A DNA stretch of 22,885 nt from positions 1 through 22,885 of the forward strand of contig DGYN01000137.1 in the NCBI GenBank assembly GCA_002398405.1. Reading direction: 5' to 3'. Source of the DNA: Caulobacteraceae bacterium UBA5005 (lineage in GTDB: Bacteria > Pseudomonadota > Alphaproteobacteria > Caulobacterales > Caulobacteraceae). This document shows positions 7,752-14,923 of this stretch, one piece after another. The position numbers and the translations under genes are program-made. Each line of letters starts with the position of its first letter. Position 1 is the first letter of the stretch. Below the pieces are notes generated by a model. That model was not told the DNA's origin and did no database searches. It saw nothing but the letters and a program-made list of their open reading frames with translations.

Positions 7752-9149
7752 TCAAGGCAGGGCGGCGGACAACACCCCTTGTCGCCAAGCCCAGCTCAGG
7801 AGCCGGTAGCTCTCCGCAGGCGCCAGCCGCGCGGACCAGCGCGCGACGAGATCCGCCGCAGTTTGGGCGGTTGCAGCAAGCCGAAGCAGGGGCGCCGCGT
7901 CGACGCCATCCACGAAGGCGACCGGCTCCGTGAGCGTAGGATGGGCGACGCATTCCCGATAGGCGGCGCGGTCATCCACAAGACAGGCTGCACTCACAAA
8001 CGCCGTTCGGGGGTCCAACCGGACGATGTCGAAGGGATGTGGGACGGGCGGGGAGGGGGCCGGCGGAGCCGGCGGGGACGAGGAAGCCTGATGCTCTGCC
8101 GTCCGGGTGGTCCAGAATGGCGTCCGGTGGAACGCTGCCGCCTCCGCGTAGAGCTCGGCGCTCCAGCCCTGATGAGCGCGAACGCGTGCACGGCGACGCG
8201 CCTCCCAGAACGCGAGCGCGGCGTTGGCGTCGCCGTGAGGGTCGAGGAGCGTCGCCACGACAGGTCCCGCAGCGAGCGCAGACTGGATCGCGGCCTGCAC
8301 GCCGGTGGAGGAGAGCGGATCCAGTGCCGCGTCGGCGTCGCCGACACGCAGCAGCCGGCGACTTGCCGGAGAGGCGGAAAGGTAGGGCGTGGCGTTGCAG
8401 ACTACGATTTCCCGGTCCGGTGTTCCCGGGAGTTCGACCCCGGCCTCCCGAACTAGCGCGGCGTAGCGGTCCCATGATCCGCCGGAGAAGGTTCTGAAGT
8501 GCTGCGGATCGGTGAAGCCCACCAACGTGGTCTGTCGTGACCCGGTGGGGGCGGACCAGAACCATGCCTTTGACGCCGAGACGATCGTCGTGGCCTCCGA
8601 CCGAGCGTCGCGCCACGTGGCGGCGACGGCGATCGTGGGCGTTCCCGTCAGCGTACGTCGGCGGAACGCCGTGCCGCGGCCAGCCGCATCGACTAGGAAG
8701 CGAGCCCTCCACGTTTCCGCTGCGCCCGACGTCAGGACTTCCAGATCCCAGGCGCGACCGTTCCACCTGCGTCGATGCAGGCGCGCCGGCCGGGCCATGC
8801 GGACACCGGACGCCTCGGCGGATGCACACATCGCCTGGCTAAATCGCACGGCGTCACAGAGGAGGGTGGTTCCGCCCGGCGTTTCGCGCAGCGCACCCCC
8901 ACCCCAGCGTCGCCATACGGACAAGTCCTCTCGCAGCACCGCATCGCGGAGGACGTCGTTCAGTCCCAGGAAGCTGAGCTGGGCGCTCACGCCGGGGCTG
9001 AGGGACCAGGGCATCCCCAAACGGCCGACATCCCCGGCCTCGCAAAGCGCAACGCTTAGCCCTCTGCGCGCGAGCGTCAGCGCCGCGGCGGCGCCTGCCG
9101 GCCCGCCGCCGACGACAAAGACATCGAAGAGGGCGCGATCAGGCTCCAC
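7752..9149 (-). CDS. FAD-dependent monooxygenase, LodB/QhpG-like quinone-cofactor maturase
   Basis: A flavoprotein of about 465 residues in the tryptophan-halogenase/PHBH-like superfamily. The N-terminal FDVFVVGGGPAGAAAA is the ADP-binding GxGxxG fold. GDADAALDPLSSTGVQAAI near residue 285 is the GD motif that binds the FAD ribityl chain, and FLVDAAGRG lies between them. LodB, GoxB and QhpG belong to this group and hydroxylate the Trp that becomes the quinone of CTQ. Placement directly after a radical SAM gene and a LodA-like pair points to that role. The radical SAM stop lies inside this gene; GTG 9149 or GTG 9152 is the likely start, with AGAGG just upstream. A Pro/Ser-rich linker (SSPPAPPAPSPPVP) precedes a C-terminal domain of about 110 residues with no recognised family. 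Confidence 0.87.
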   Translation of the reverse strand: MEPDRALFDVFVVGGGPAGAAAALTLARRGLSVALCEAGDVGRLGMPWSLSPGVSAQLSFLGLNDVLRDAVLREDLSVWRRWGGGALRETPGGTTLLCDAVRFSQAMCASAEASGVRMARPARLHRRRWNGRAWDLEVLTSGAAETWRARFLVDAAGRGTAFRRRTLTGTPTIAVAATWRDARSEATTIVSASKAWFWSAPTGSRQTTLVGFTDPQHFRTFSGGSWDRYAALVREAGVELPGTPDREIVVCNATPYLSASPASRRLLRVGDADAALDPLSSTGVQAAIQSALAAGPVVATLLDPHGDANAALAFWEARRRARVRAHQGWSAELYAEAAAFHRTPFWTTRTAEHQASSSPPAPPAPSPPVPHPFDIVRLDPRTAFVSAACLVDDRAAYRECVAHPTLTEPVAFVDGVDAAPLLRLAATAQTAADLVARWSARLAPAESYRLLSWAWRQGVLSAALP

Positions 9150-10494
9150 CACCCCCTCTGCGCGCGACGAAGTACTCGGGACGGGAGGCCGAGAGGCGGA
9201 GATAGGCCTCCAGCACATAGTGCAGCCATCCGCGGATGAAATCGCAGGCCGGACGCCCGCGGGCCAAGGTCTCGTGGTGGCAGCCACCGCCACACAGGTA
9301 GCGGGCCCAACATCCCTTGCACGGGGATTGGGCATGCACGTGCCGCTCCCGCAGCCACTGGGCCTGGCGCTGACGATCGACGCCCTCAGCGACGTGGCCG
9401 AAGGCTGCGGCTTCATCGCCCACAAACCGGTGGCAGGCGGCAAGATCGCCTTCCGCCGCGACCCCGAGGTAGCCTGCGCCGGCGCCGCACGGGTAGGGAC
9501 GGTGCGTGCCCTTGTGGATCTCGCTGAGCGCCGTCATGAGGTTGGCAAACGCGTAGACCTCGCCCCGCAGGACCCGTCGCTCGAACTCCCGCCCACACGC
9601 GATCATCGCGGCGAGCATGGCGTCCAGGGCCTCGCGAGACATCTCGCCGGCTCCTGTGGGCGAGGCCAGCATCGGAGAGAAGCCTACGCTGTAGAAGCCA
9701 GCCTCGAGGAGTTCATCGAGCGTCGTGCGCAGGTCCAGGTTCTGCGGCGTGACCGTCACCCGCGCCGTCACCTGCATCGCGCCCTTTCGAGCCAGGAGCG
9801 GCGCGGCCCGGTCGAGAATCTGGTCGAAACTGCCACGACCGCCCTTGAAGGGTCGCTGCCGATCATGGGCCGCGCGTGGACCATCGAGGCTGATCGTCAC
9901 CGCAAAGCGGTGCGCTGCGAAGAACTCGGCGTCGTCCGGGCGTAGCAGCGTCCCATTTGTCGTGATCGAAAAGCCGATCGGCTGGCCCCGTTCGCCAGCC
10001 CGGTTCGCCGCGTAGAGAACGGTCTGGCGCAGCACGTCGCGATTGATGAGCGGTTCGCCGCCCAGGAAGGCGAGATTGATCCGCTGGTCGGGCGTGGTTT
10101 CGGCCAGCAGGAGGTCCACCGCCGCCGTCGCCGTCGCGAAGTCCATATTCTTCGGCCGGGCCCCGAAGTCGCCCCCCTCAGCGTAGCAGTAGGTGCAGCC
10201 GAGATTGCACTTCTGGGCGATCGCGAGGGACAAGGCTCGAACGGGGGCCGACGACAGCGGCGTGTCGTCGATGCGGGGCTGCGGAAGCGCCAGACCGAGC
10301 TGAACCAGCGCGTCCTCAACGCCGCCCGTGGCCATGGCGGACTCAAGGCGCTCGAAAGCGTCCTCGCCCACGTCGAAGAGCCGGCTGCCGTCGGGCAGGA
10401 AGACGTGCCCACCGGCCTCGGTGCGCAGCAAATGCGCATGAGGCGAACGGGGCGCGGTCGAGAGAGCGGCCGGCGATCCGCCTGCCAGCGTCAT
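9139..10494 (-). CDS. SPASM radical SAM peptide-modifying enzyme, QhpD-like
   Basis: A 451-residue radical SAM enzyme. CNLGCTYC at 96-103 gives the three Cys that bind the SAM [4Fe-4S] cluster. LGGEP at 144-148 and TTNGT at 178-182 are further radical SAM motifs. The C-terminal SPASM domain has seven Cys (336, 354, 392, 395, 401, 405, 417), including CKGCWARYLCGGGC, which would hold two auxiliary clusters. The N-terminal 85 residues resemble a peptide-recognition region. Closest in pattern are QhpD, which makes Cys-to-Asp/Glu thioether bonds in the CTQ subunit of quinohemoprotein amine dehydrogenase, and thioether-forming maturases such as CteB. The gene overlaps the LodA-like C-terminal gene by ATGA, so that protein is the most obvious substrate. 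The exact bond formed is unknown. Confidence 0.92.
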   Translation of the reverse strand: MTLAGGSPAALSTAPRSPHAHLLRTEAGGHVFLPDGSRLFDVGEDAFERLESAMATGGVEDALVQLGLALPQPRIDDTPLSSAPVRALSLAIAQKCNLGCTYCYAEGGDFGARPKNMDFATATAAVDLLLAETTPDQRINLAFLGGEPLINRDVLRQTVLYAANRAGERGQPIGFSITTNGTLLRPDDAEFFAAHRFAVTISLDGPRAAHDRQRPFKGGRGSFDQILDRAAPLLARKGAMQVTARVTVTPQNLDLRTTLDELLEAGFYSVGFSPMLASPTGAGEMSREALDAMLAAMIACGREFERRVLRGEVYAFANLMTALSEIHKGTHRPYPCGAGAGYLGVAAEGDLAACHRFVGDEAAAFGHVAEGVDRQRQAQWLRERHVHAQSPCKGCWARYLCGGGCHHETLARGRPACDFIRGWLHYVLEAYLRLSASRPEYFVARRGGGGA

Positions 10495-11336
10495 TTCGGC
10501 AGGGGCTCCTGAACGCCAGCCACGACGAACCGCAGCACCTTCTCCCAGTCCTTGAACAGGTCATCGTAGCTGAGGTTCAGGTCACCATCGCGGTTGTCGG
10601 GCAAGTAGACGCCAGTGTTCTCGCGCTGCATCCAGTTGTCGCCGCGGCTCGTGCCGTCATCGGCGGCGACAACGTTCACATAGTCCGGACGGCTTGCCGC
10701 CCAATAGTAGCAGGCGCACTCGCGATAGTCGTTCTGCCACGGCGAGCACAGCCCTTGGCTGAGCTCGCCCGGCTCGGCCAGCGCGGCGGCGAGGACAGAC
10801 TGCGGAGGCCCGTTCGCGTCGAGGGCAGACGGCTCGAAGATGCGCCGCACCTCAAGTTCGACGATCTGCGTCGGCACGTCTTCGTTGCCCGGAAGGACCT
10901 CCTTGGTGGACTTGTCACGGGTGAATTCGCAGGAGACCTTTTGGCCCTGGAAGCCCAGGATCAGGGCGATGGTGTTGGACCATTCCATGAAGGACACAGC
11001 GTCCGGGTTGTCGCCCGTGCTGAGCACATAGGGCGCCCGGCCCGGGATGACTGGTCCCTGGGTCTGCACCGACAGCGCCCGTCCTTCGATCCTGAGCAGA
11101 CGTCGCTCGTGAAGATGGGCGAGGGCGGTGTCCTCCACGGCCACCACGTAGTTGTTGTTCTCGGAGAGTACGAGCCCCACCAGGATCCGCCGCCAGATGG
11201 CGCGGAAGTCAAACTCCAACCCCGGGAAGCAATTCGAGATCGCCGAATAGGGGTGTGACACCGGGGGATTGCCCCGGCCCCGATAAGCCAATTGGGCCGC
11301 CAGGTTCCGCGGCGTTATGTCGGGGCCCCCGCTCAT
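10491..11336 (-). CDS. LodA/GoxA-like CTQ oxidase, C-terminal (cofactor-bearing) subunit
   Basis: A 281-residue protein matching the C-terminal part of LodA-like quinoproteins (lysine epsilon-oxidase and glycine oxidase). SNCFPGLEFDFR (34-45) resembles the family's NCVGG-FPGIE region holding the CTQ Cys. SPWQNDY (198-204) resembles PWQADF, which holds the CTQ Trp, and YYWAASRPDYV (210-220) resembles WWPAQRPD. By this alignment C36 and W200 are the cofactor pair, about 160 residues apart instead of the roughly 65 I recall for LodA, because about 100 residues are inserted between them. Extra Cys at 136, 197, 207 and 209 could be thioether targets. The ATG at 11336 overlaps the upstream stop (ATGA). 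The open frame runs further upstream, but that part is shadow coding. Confidence 0.82.
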   Translation of the reverse strand: MSGGPDITPRNLAAQLAYRGRGNPPVSHPYSAISNCFPGLEFDFRAIWRRILVGLVLSENNNYVVAVEDTALAHLHERRLLRIEGRALSVQTQGPVIPGRAPYVLSTGDNPDAVSFMEWSNTIALILGFQGQKVSCEFTRDKSTKEVLPGNEDVPTQIVELEVRRIFEPSALDANGPPQSVLAAALAEPGELSQGLCSPWQNDYRECACYYWAASRPDYVNVVAADDGTSRGDNWMQRENTGVYLPDNRDGDLNLSYDDLFKDWEKVLRFVVAGVQEPLPK

Positions 11337-12715
11337 GCGTCGTCTCCCTTCTTCGCGAACAGACCGTGTTCGGCGCTCTTGCGGATCATGTCGATCTGGC
11401 GGCGGGTCAGAGTGAGGTAGCGGGCGTCGGCGCCGCGCATCATGGCCGGCATCTTCCGGCGGCCCTTGTCCGTGAGGTCTCCAACTTCTTCCGGTTGGCG
11501 CAGGACATCTGCGAACCAGGCCGGCGTGCCGCTCTTGAGCGCGGTCAGCACGGACTGGTGCAGGGCGACGATGGAGAGGTTGTCGACCAGGGTCGGGGCC
11601 ATGATCGGGCCGAAGAGGCGATGGAAGTCGTTGGCGTCCTGTGAAGGCATGATGCTCGCGGTCGCCAGCCGCCCGTCCACAGGGTTGCCGTTCATGACCG
11701 CGGTGTTCAGAAGCCGGACCGTCTCGAAGGCGCGGCGCACGATGTCGTCGATGTGGTGCGGCTGAACCTCGTCGACCGCGACGTCGGGGCCGAACATCGC
11801 CTGCTCGAGTTCGTCGGCCACCGTGCGGATGGGAAGAGCGTCCGGCGCGAAAGCGGGCGGCCCGGCCCCCACGCGCGCGAACGCCCGCAGCGGCGTCCCG
11901 CCGATGTTGAGCTCGACCGCGACGGTTCCGTCGCATTCGTCGTCGAGGTAGCCCCAGCTCACCTGTTTGCCGTCGCTGTCCTCGTACCCCGCATAGATGG
12001 CGCCGGGGTTGGTGTCGGTCGGGTTACCGGGATCAAAGTAGCCCCGCCACTTGCCCTTGGTGTCGTCGTAGATCACCCGGCCCGCCACGACCTCGTCCGT
12101 CTCGGTCTCAGGACCGCTGGCCGTCTCACTCGTGATGCGGTTCACGTTCGCGCCGTAGACAAGGCCAGCGGCCGGCGTGAAACGCAGCCGGATCTCCGGA
12201 AAGGCGGCGTTCGGTCGGATGTATCGGACCGACCCGAGAGGCAGGCTCTTGCCTTGGAGGAAGTTGACGCATTGGCCTTCAAGCACATGGGGTTCGTGAT
12301 CGCTGAACGTCGCCTGAGCGATCACCTTGTCGTTTGGATCTTCGGTTCGGCGGAACGCCTTGATGTTGCCGACCGTGACCGTCCACTTCACGTCAGCGGG
12401 CGACAGTCCTTCCTTGGCGAGAAGGTCCAGGGTCAGCGGCTCGAGCACGTCGGGGGCGGTGAGGGCAAAGACCTCGAGGAAGGGCGCCACCGGCCGGATC
12501 GAGGGGCCATCCCGAAACACGATCGGCTCGGCTGGGCCATAGGCCTCGCTGATCTCCCCGCTCTTCGGATCGACGCGGAACGTCTCGGCCGCAACGATCT
12601 TGCGGTGTCCGAGTGGGTCCTCGACCAGGAGCTCATAGTTCTCCAAGGGGTGTTCGGACGAGCCGAGCCGTCCGATCGCCAGGGGAGGCAGGATTCTGAG
12701 TTCTAGGATGCTCAT
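11333..12715 (-). CDS. LodA/GoxA-like CTQ oxidase, N-terminal subunit
   Basis: A 460-residue protein matching the N-terminal part of LodA-like proteins. RILPPLAIGRLGSS (7-20) corresponds to the family's opening HPAIGIARVGNS-like strand. RPVAPFLEVF (74-83) and GYLDDECDGTV (255-265) resemble other conserved blocks, and YLTLTRRQIDMIRKSAEHG near the end matches the helix just before the cofactor-bearing domain. LodA and GoxA are single chains of roughly 700 residues or more; this gene plus the next gives 741 residues, so the oxidase appears split near the domain junction. No signal peptide is seen. The ATG at 12715 overlaps the ferritin-like gene stop. The two chains presumably assemble into one enzyme; a frameshift in an ancestral single gene cannot be wholly excluded. 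Confidence 0.82.
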   Translation of the reverse strand: MSILELRILPPLAIGRLGSSEHPLENYELLVEDPLGHRKIVAAETFRVDPKSGEISEAYGPAEPIVFRDGPSIRPVAPFLEVFALTAPDVLEPLTLDLLAKEGLSPADVKWTVTVGNIKAFRRTEDPNDKVIAQATFSDHEPHVLEGQCVNFLQGKSLPLGSVRYIRPNAAFPEIRLRFTPAAGLVYGANVNRITSETASGPETETDEVVAGRVIYDDTKGKWRGYFDPGNPTDTNPGAIYAGYEDSDGKQVSWGYLDDECDGTVAVELNIGGTPLRAFARVGAGPPAFAPDALPIRTVADELEQAMFGPDVAVDEVQPHHIDDIVRRAFETVRLLNTAVMNGNPVDGRLATASIMPSQDANDFHRLFGPIMAPTLVDNLSIVALHQSVLTALKSGTPAWFADVLRQPEEVGDLTDKGRRKMPAMMRGADARYLTLTRRQIDMIRKSAEHGLFAKKGDDA

Positions 12716-14163
12716 GGCGCGTCCTGCTTCAGGGTCGTCCGGCCGGTCCGAACCGCGTCGGCCGTCGCGTAGAGGTCCATCTCCGACCTTGCGGTCTCGT
12801 CGAGCGACAGCAGTGTGCGAGCGTACGCTGCGTGATCGCCTGTGCCTTCGGCCGCCGGGCCGACCAGGCTGGCGCAGGCATCGATCAGCTCCCTATGCAG
12901 CGTCCAGTAGTCCTCCTCGGAGTCCGGGAGCTCCAGGCTGTAGGGCATCTGGAAAGGCGGTCCGCAACGCGCTCGCCCCCCGTCGTCCGCAAGGGGCAAG
13001 TTGACGAGGATCTGAGAGATGGCGCGGAGGTTGTACATCTCTCCGAACATGCGGTTGATGACCACGCCGCGCCGTGTCGCCGCGCCTGGACTGCGCGGCG
13101 TCCGATAGGTGTGACCGAGGAAGGTGAGGAGCATCCGGTACCGAAGGTTGAAGACGTTCGCCCAGAGACCTCCCTCCTTGCCGGTTATGGCCGTCTGCTG
13201 CGGTCCCGCGGTCAGTCCCGGCGCCACGGGATTGGTCGGGAGTTCGAGCGTAGGATCCCATCCGGCATCCTTGGGGAAGGATCGGTAGATCGCCAGGAAC
13301 CGGCTGAAATGCGATGCCTCATCATCCGCAGCGTCGGCGGCGTCTGGAGCCTCTCCCTGATTTGCGACGGCCTTCAGCGCGGCGAGCGCCTGGGTGCGGT
13401 TGGCCATCCGCAGGACAAGTACGTCCGGTGTCTTCGTCGTTCCTGCGAGCGACGACCCGCGCGCGCCCTGACCATAGCCTCGGCCCCACTCATCCCATGA
13501 GGCCTGCTGCTCGTAGGTCTGAGGCCGCAGGGCTGAATCCGGGATTCGTGTTTCGTCCGAGAGGATCTCGGCCAACCGCTCGAAGAGCTTGCCGACCCGA
13601 TTGACCCGCAACGTGCCGCCGTTGGTGGCGAGCTTCTCGATCTCCTCGCGCTCCGCCTTGCTGACGCCGTCGGGCCATTCTTCCGGGCTTTCCGCCAGGA
13701 CGTAGCGCGCCAGCGAAGCGCGCGTGAGCGGCTCCAACACGAAGGGGTAGGGCGCCAGGTCGCTGTCCCAGGGATAGTCTTCGCGATCCAGGGCCAGGGG
13801 CGCGCCGAGAAAACGCAGGGCATTCTGAACGGTGGCGAGGTGGCCCATTTCTTCCTTGGCGATTCCAAGAATGATCTGCCGCCACGCCAGCACCTTGTCT
13901 TGCTCGCGGCTCGGGACCTGCGGGCCGCCCAGCGAAAACGCGGCGTACAGGTACTGCACCATCAGGGAGTGCTCGATCTGAGCCGCAATGGTGAGCAGAA
14001 AGACGGCGTACTCACGCCAAGTGAATTCGGCCGGTGGCTGCGGCGCCGCCGCCTCCGCGACGGCTTCCACCTTGGCCAGAAAACGCAGGCGATCCACGCG
14101 ACCGCGCGCGAGCGGCTGGTCGGCGAAGATGGCATCAAGATGCCGTTCCTGACGCGCGCGCAT
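12712..14163 (-). CDS. ferritin-like (PF12902/VioB-type) protein, first gene of the oxidase operon
   Basis: A 483-residue protein whose N-terminal part is a ferritin-like helical bundle of the type found in VioB-related proteins. QIEHSLMVQYLYA (62-74) and AKEEMGHLATVQNALRFLG (102-120) supply the E and ExxH pairs expected for a metal site, and DDEASHFSRFL supplies another E/H. FVLEPLTRASLARYVLAESPE after the second helix is typical of the group. In violacein synthesis VioB helps oxidise and couple an imine of indolepyruvate; other PF12902 proteins are uncharacterised. Here it could act on the imine or aldehyde made by the oxidase, or help maturation; both are inference. ATG 14163 is chosen over an upstream TTG at 14175 because a G-rich Shine-Dalgarno-like run lies just before it. 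Confidence 0.82.
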   Translation of the reverse strand: MRARQERHLDAIFADQPLARGRVDRLRFLAKVEAVAEAAAPQPPAEFTWREYAVFLLTIAAQIEHSLMVQYLYAAFSLGGPQVPSREQDKVLAWRQIILGIAKEEMGHLATVQNALRFLGAPLALDREDYPWDSDLAPYPFVLEPLTRASLARYVLAESPEEWPDGVSKAEREEIEKLATNGGTLRVNRVGKLFERLAEILSDETRIPDSALRPQTYEQQASWDEWGRGYGQGARGSSLAGTTKTPDVLVLRMANRTQALAALKAVANQGEAPDAADAADDEASHFSRFLAIYRSFPKDAGWDPTLELPTNPVAPGLTAGPQQTAITGKEGGLWANVFNLRYRMLLTFLGHTYRTPRSPGAATRRGVVINRMFGEMYNLRAISQILVNLPLADDGGRARCGPPFQMPYSLELPDSEEDYWTLHRELIDACASLVGPAAEGTGDHAAYARTLLSLDETARSEMDLYATADAVRTGRTTLKQDAP

Positions 14164-14193
14164 CGCACCCCCCAAAGCTTAGCCCTGCGTGCA

Positions 14194-14222
14194 ATCTATG
14201 GCTTAAGACGGGAAAGTTGCAA
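14194..14222 (-). promoter_or_regulatory. sigma70-like promoter of the oxidase operon
   Basis: On the minus strand, TTGCAA (14222-14217) is followed after 17 bp by ATAGAT (14199-14194), about 30 bp before the ATG at 14163. The match is fair for a housekeeping promoter. It faces the ferritin-like gene, the first gene of the cluster. Confidence 0.45.
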
Positions 14223-14232
14223 CGCCTGCGAA

Positions 14233-14254
14233 TCGACGTTCGTCGAACGTTCGA
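14233..14254. promoter_or_regulatory. operator-like palindrome in the divergent intergenic region
   Basis: TCGAACGTTCGA (14243-14254) is a perfect 12-bp palindrome. It directly follows TCGACGTTCG (14233-14242), so the same half-site appears twice in tandem. It lies just upstream of the putative -35 box and between two divergent genes, where a regulator could control both. No regulator gene lies in the cluster. Confidence 0.42.
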
Positions 14255-14327
14255 ACAATATTCCAGGTTGTGCTGCAGGAGGCGCCTGCAATGCATGATG
14301 CTGCCGGCGAACGAGGAGGGAGTTTCC

Positions 14328-14774
14328 TTGGGACAGGTTTCGCCGGCTGCTCAGCAGTTCAAACGCTACAAGGTCGCCTTCGTCCTGACCGACGTCCTGA
14401 TGTTGGCCTACTGGGCGACGACCGCGGCTATGGCGCTCGGGTGGCTTCGCATTCCAGCCGAGCTCCTCTACAGCGGCTACCATGATCGCGTGCTGGTCGC
14501 CTGGAACTGGTCGTTCCTGCCACTCGACCTCATTTTCAGTTTCACCGGCCTGGCGGCGGTGCTGCTCCACCGGCGGGGTCACGCGGCTTGGCGGGATCTG
14601 GCGATCATTTCAGCGGTATGCACGAGCGTCGCTGGCCTGATGGCGATCTCCTTCTGGGCCCTGCAGGGGGAGTTCGACCCGGCCTGGTGGGTTCCGAACG
14701 CCCTGATCATGGCTTGGCCTGTGCTCTTTCTCGCGGGCCTTCTTCGAGATGCTGAACCAGCGCCCGTGGGGTGA
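14328..14774 (+). CDS. DUF5360/YvaD-like four-helix membrane protein
   Basis: A 148-residue integral membrane protein with four hydrophobic segments (about 16-37, 60-81, 89-111 and 119-139). The sequence DVLMLAYW, the motif VAWNWSFLPLDL near 57-68 and FSFTGLAAV are typical of DUF5360 (YvaD-like) proteins, whose function is unknown. TTG 14328 is taken as start because GAGGAGGGAG ends five bases upstream; in-frame ATGs at 14295 and 14298 lie before that site and have no ribosome binding site. It is divergent from the oxidase operon and may share its control region. Whether it works with the oxidase is not known. Confidence 0.75.
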   Translation: MGQVSPAAQQFKRYKVAFVLTDVLMLAYWATTAAMALGWLRIPAELLYSGYHDRVLVAWNWSFLPLDLIFSFTGLAAVLLHRRGHAAWRDLAIISAVCTSVAGLMAISFWALQGEFDPAWWVPNALIMAWPVLFLAGLLRDAEPAPVG

Positions 14775-14840
14775 AGGAGCAGGCTCGGGAAGGCGCGCTC
14801 CATCGCGGGCGAACGGCGGTGGCGCCCAGTAAGCGCGCTG

Positions 14841-14880
14841 TGCGTACAATTTATGTTATGCGAAATTGAGTGCTTACGCA
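14841..14880. repeat. interrupted inverted repeat in AT-rich DNA beyond tniR
   Basis: TGCGTACAATTT (14841-14852) is answered by AAATTG (14863-14868) and, after six extra bases, TACGCA (14875-14880). It is the most AT-rich patch in the area and sits between the DUF5360 gene and the resolvase gene. It could mark the left end of the tni element or a promoter or operator. A matching copy is not seen on the right side. Confidence 0.35.
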
Positions 14881-14923
14881 TGCAGCTCGCTGTCGGTGTT
14901 CGCATTCGATGCGAGTCGCATCT

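Noticed and set aside
6390..8456. A 688-aa open frame on the plus strand opposite the 456-aa and FAD genes.
   Set aside because: Composition is Arg/Pro-rich with no motif, as expected for the antisense of a high-GC coding region.
8512..9945. A 477-aa plus-strand open frame opposite the FAD and radical SAM genes.
   Set aside because: The minus strand carries clear FAD and radical SAM motifs here; the plus frame shows none.
11333..11336. The LodA-like split as a sequencing or frameshift error.
   Set aside because: The second gene begins with its own ATG in an ATGA overlap, as at other junctions in the operon, and the two parts meet at a domain boundary. A frameshift stays possible but is less likely.
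10491..11936. The longer 481-aa form of the LodA-like C-terminal gene.
   Set aside because: Its first 200 residues overlap the N-terminal subunit gene in another frame and are Arg-rich shadow; family similarity begins only after ATG 11336.
7752..12715. A true quinohemoprotein amine dehydrogenase (qhp) operon.
   Set aside because: No diheme cytochrome subunit (no CxxCH pair), no beta-propeller subunit and no small CTQ peptide are visible; the quinoprotein is LodA-like instead.
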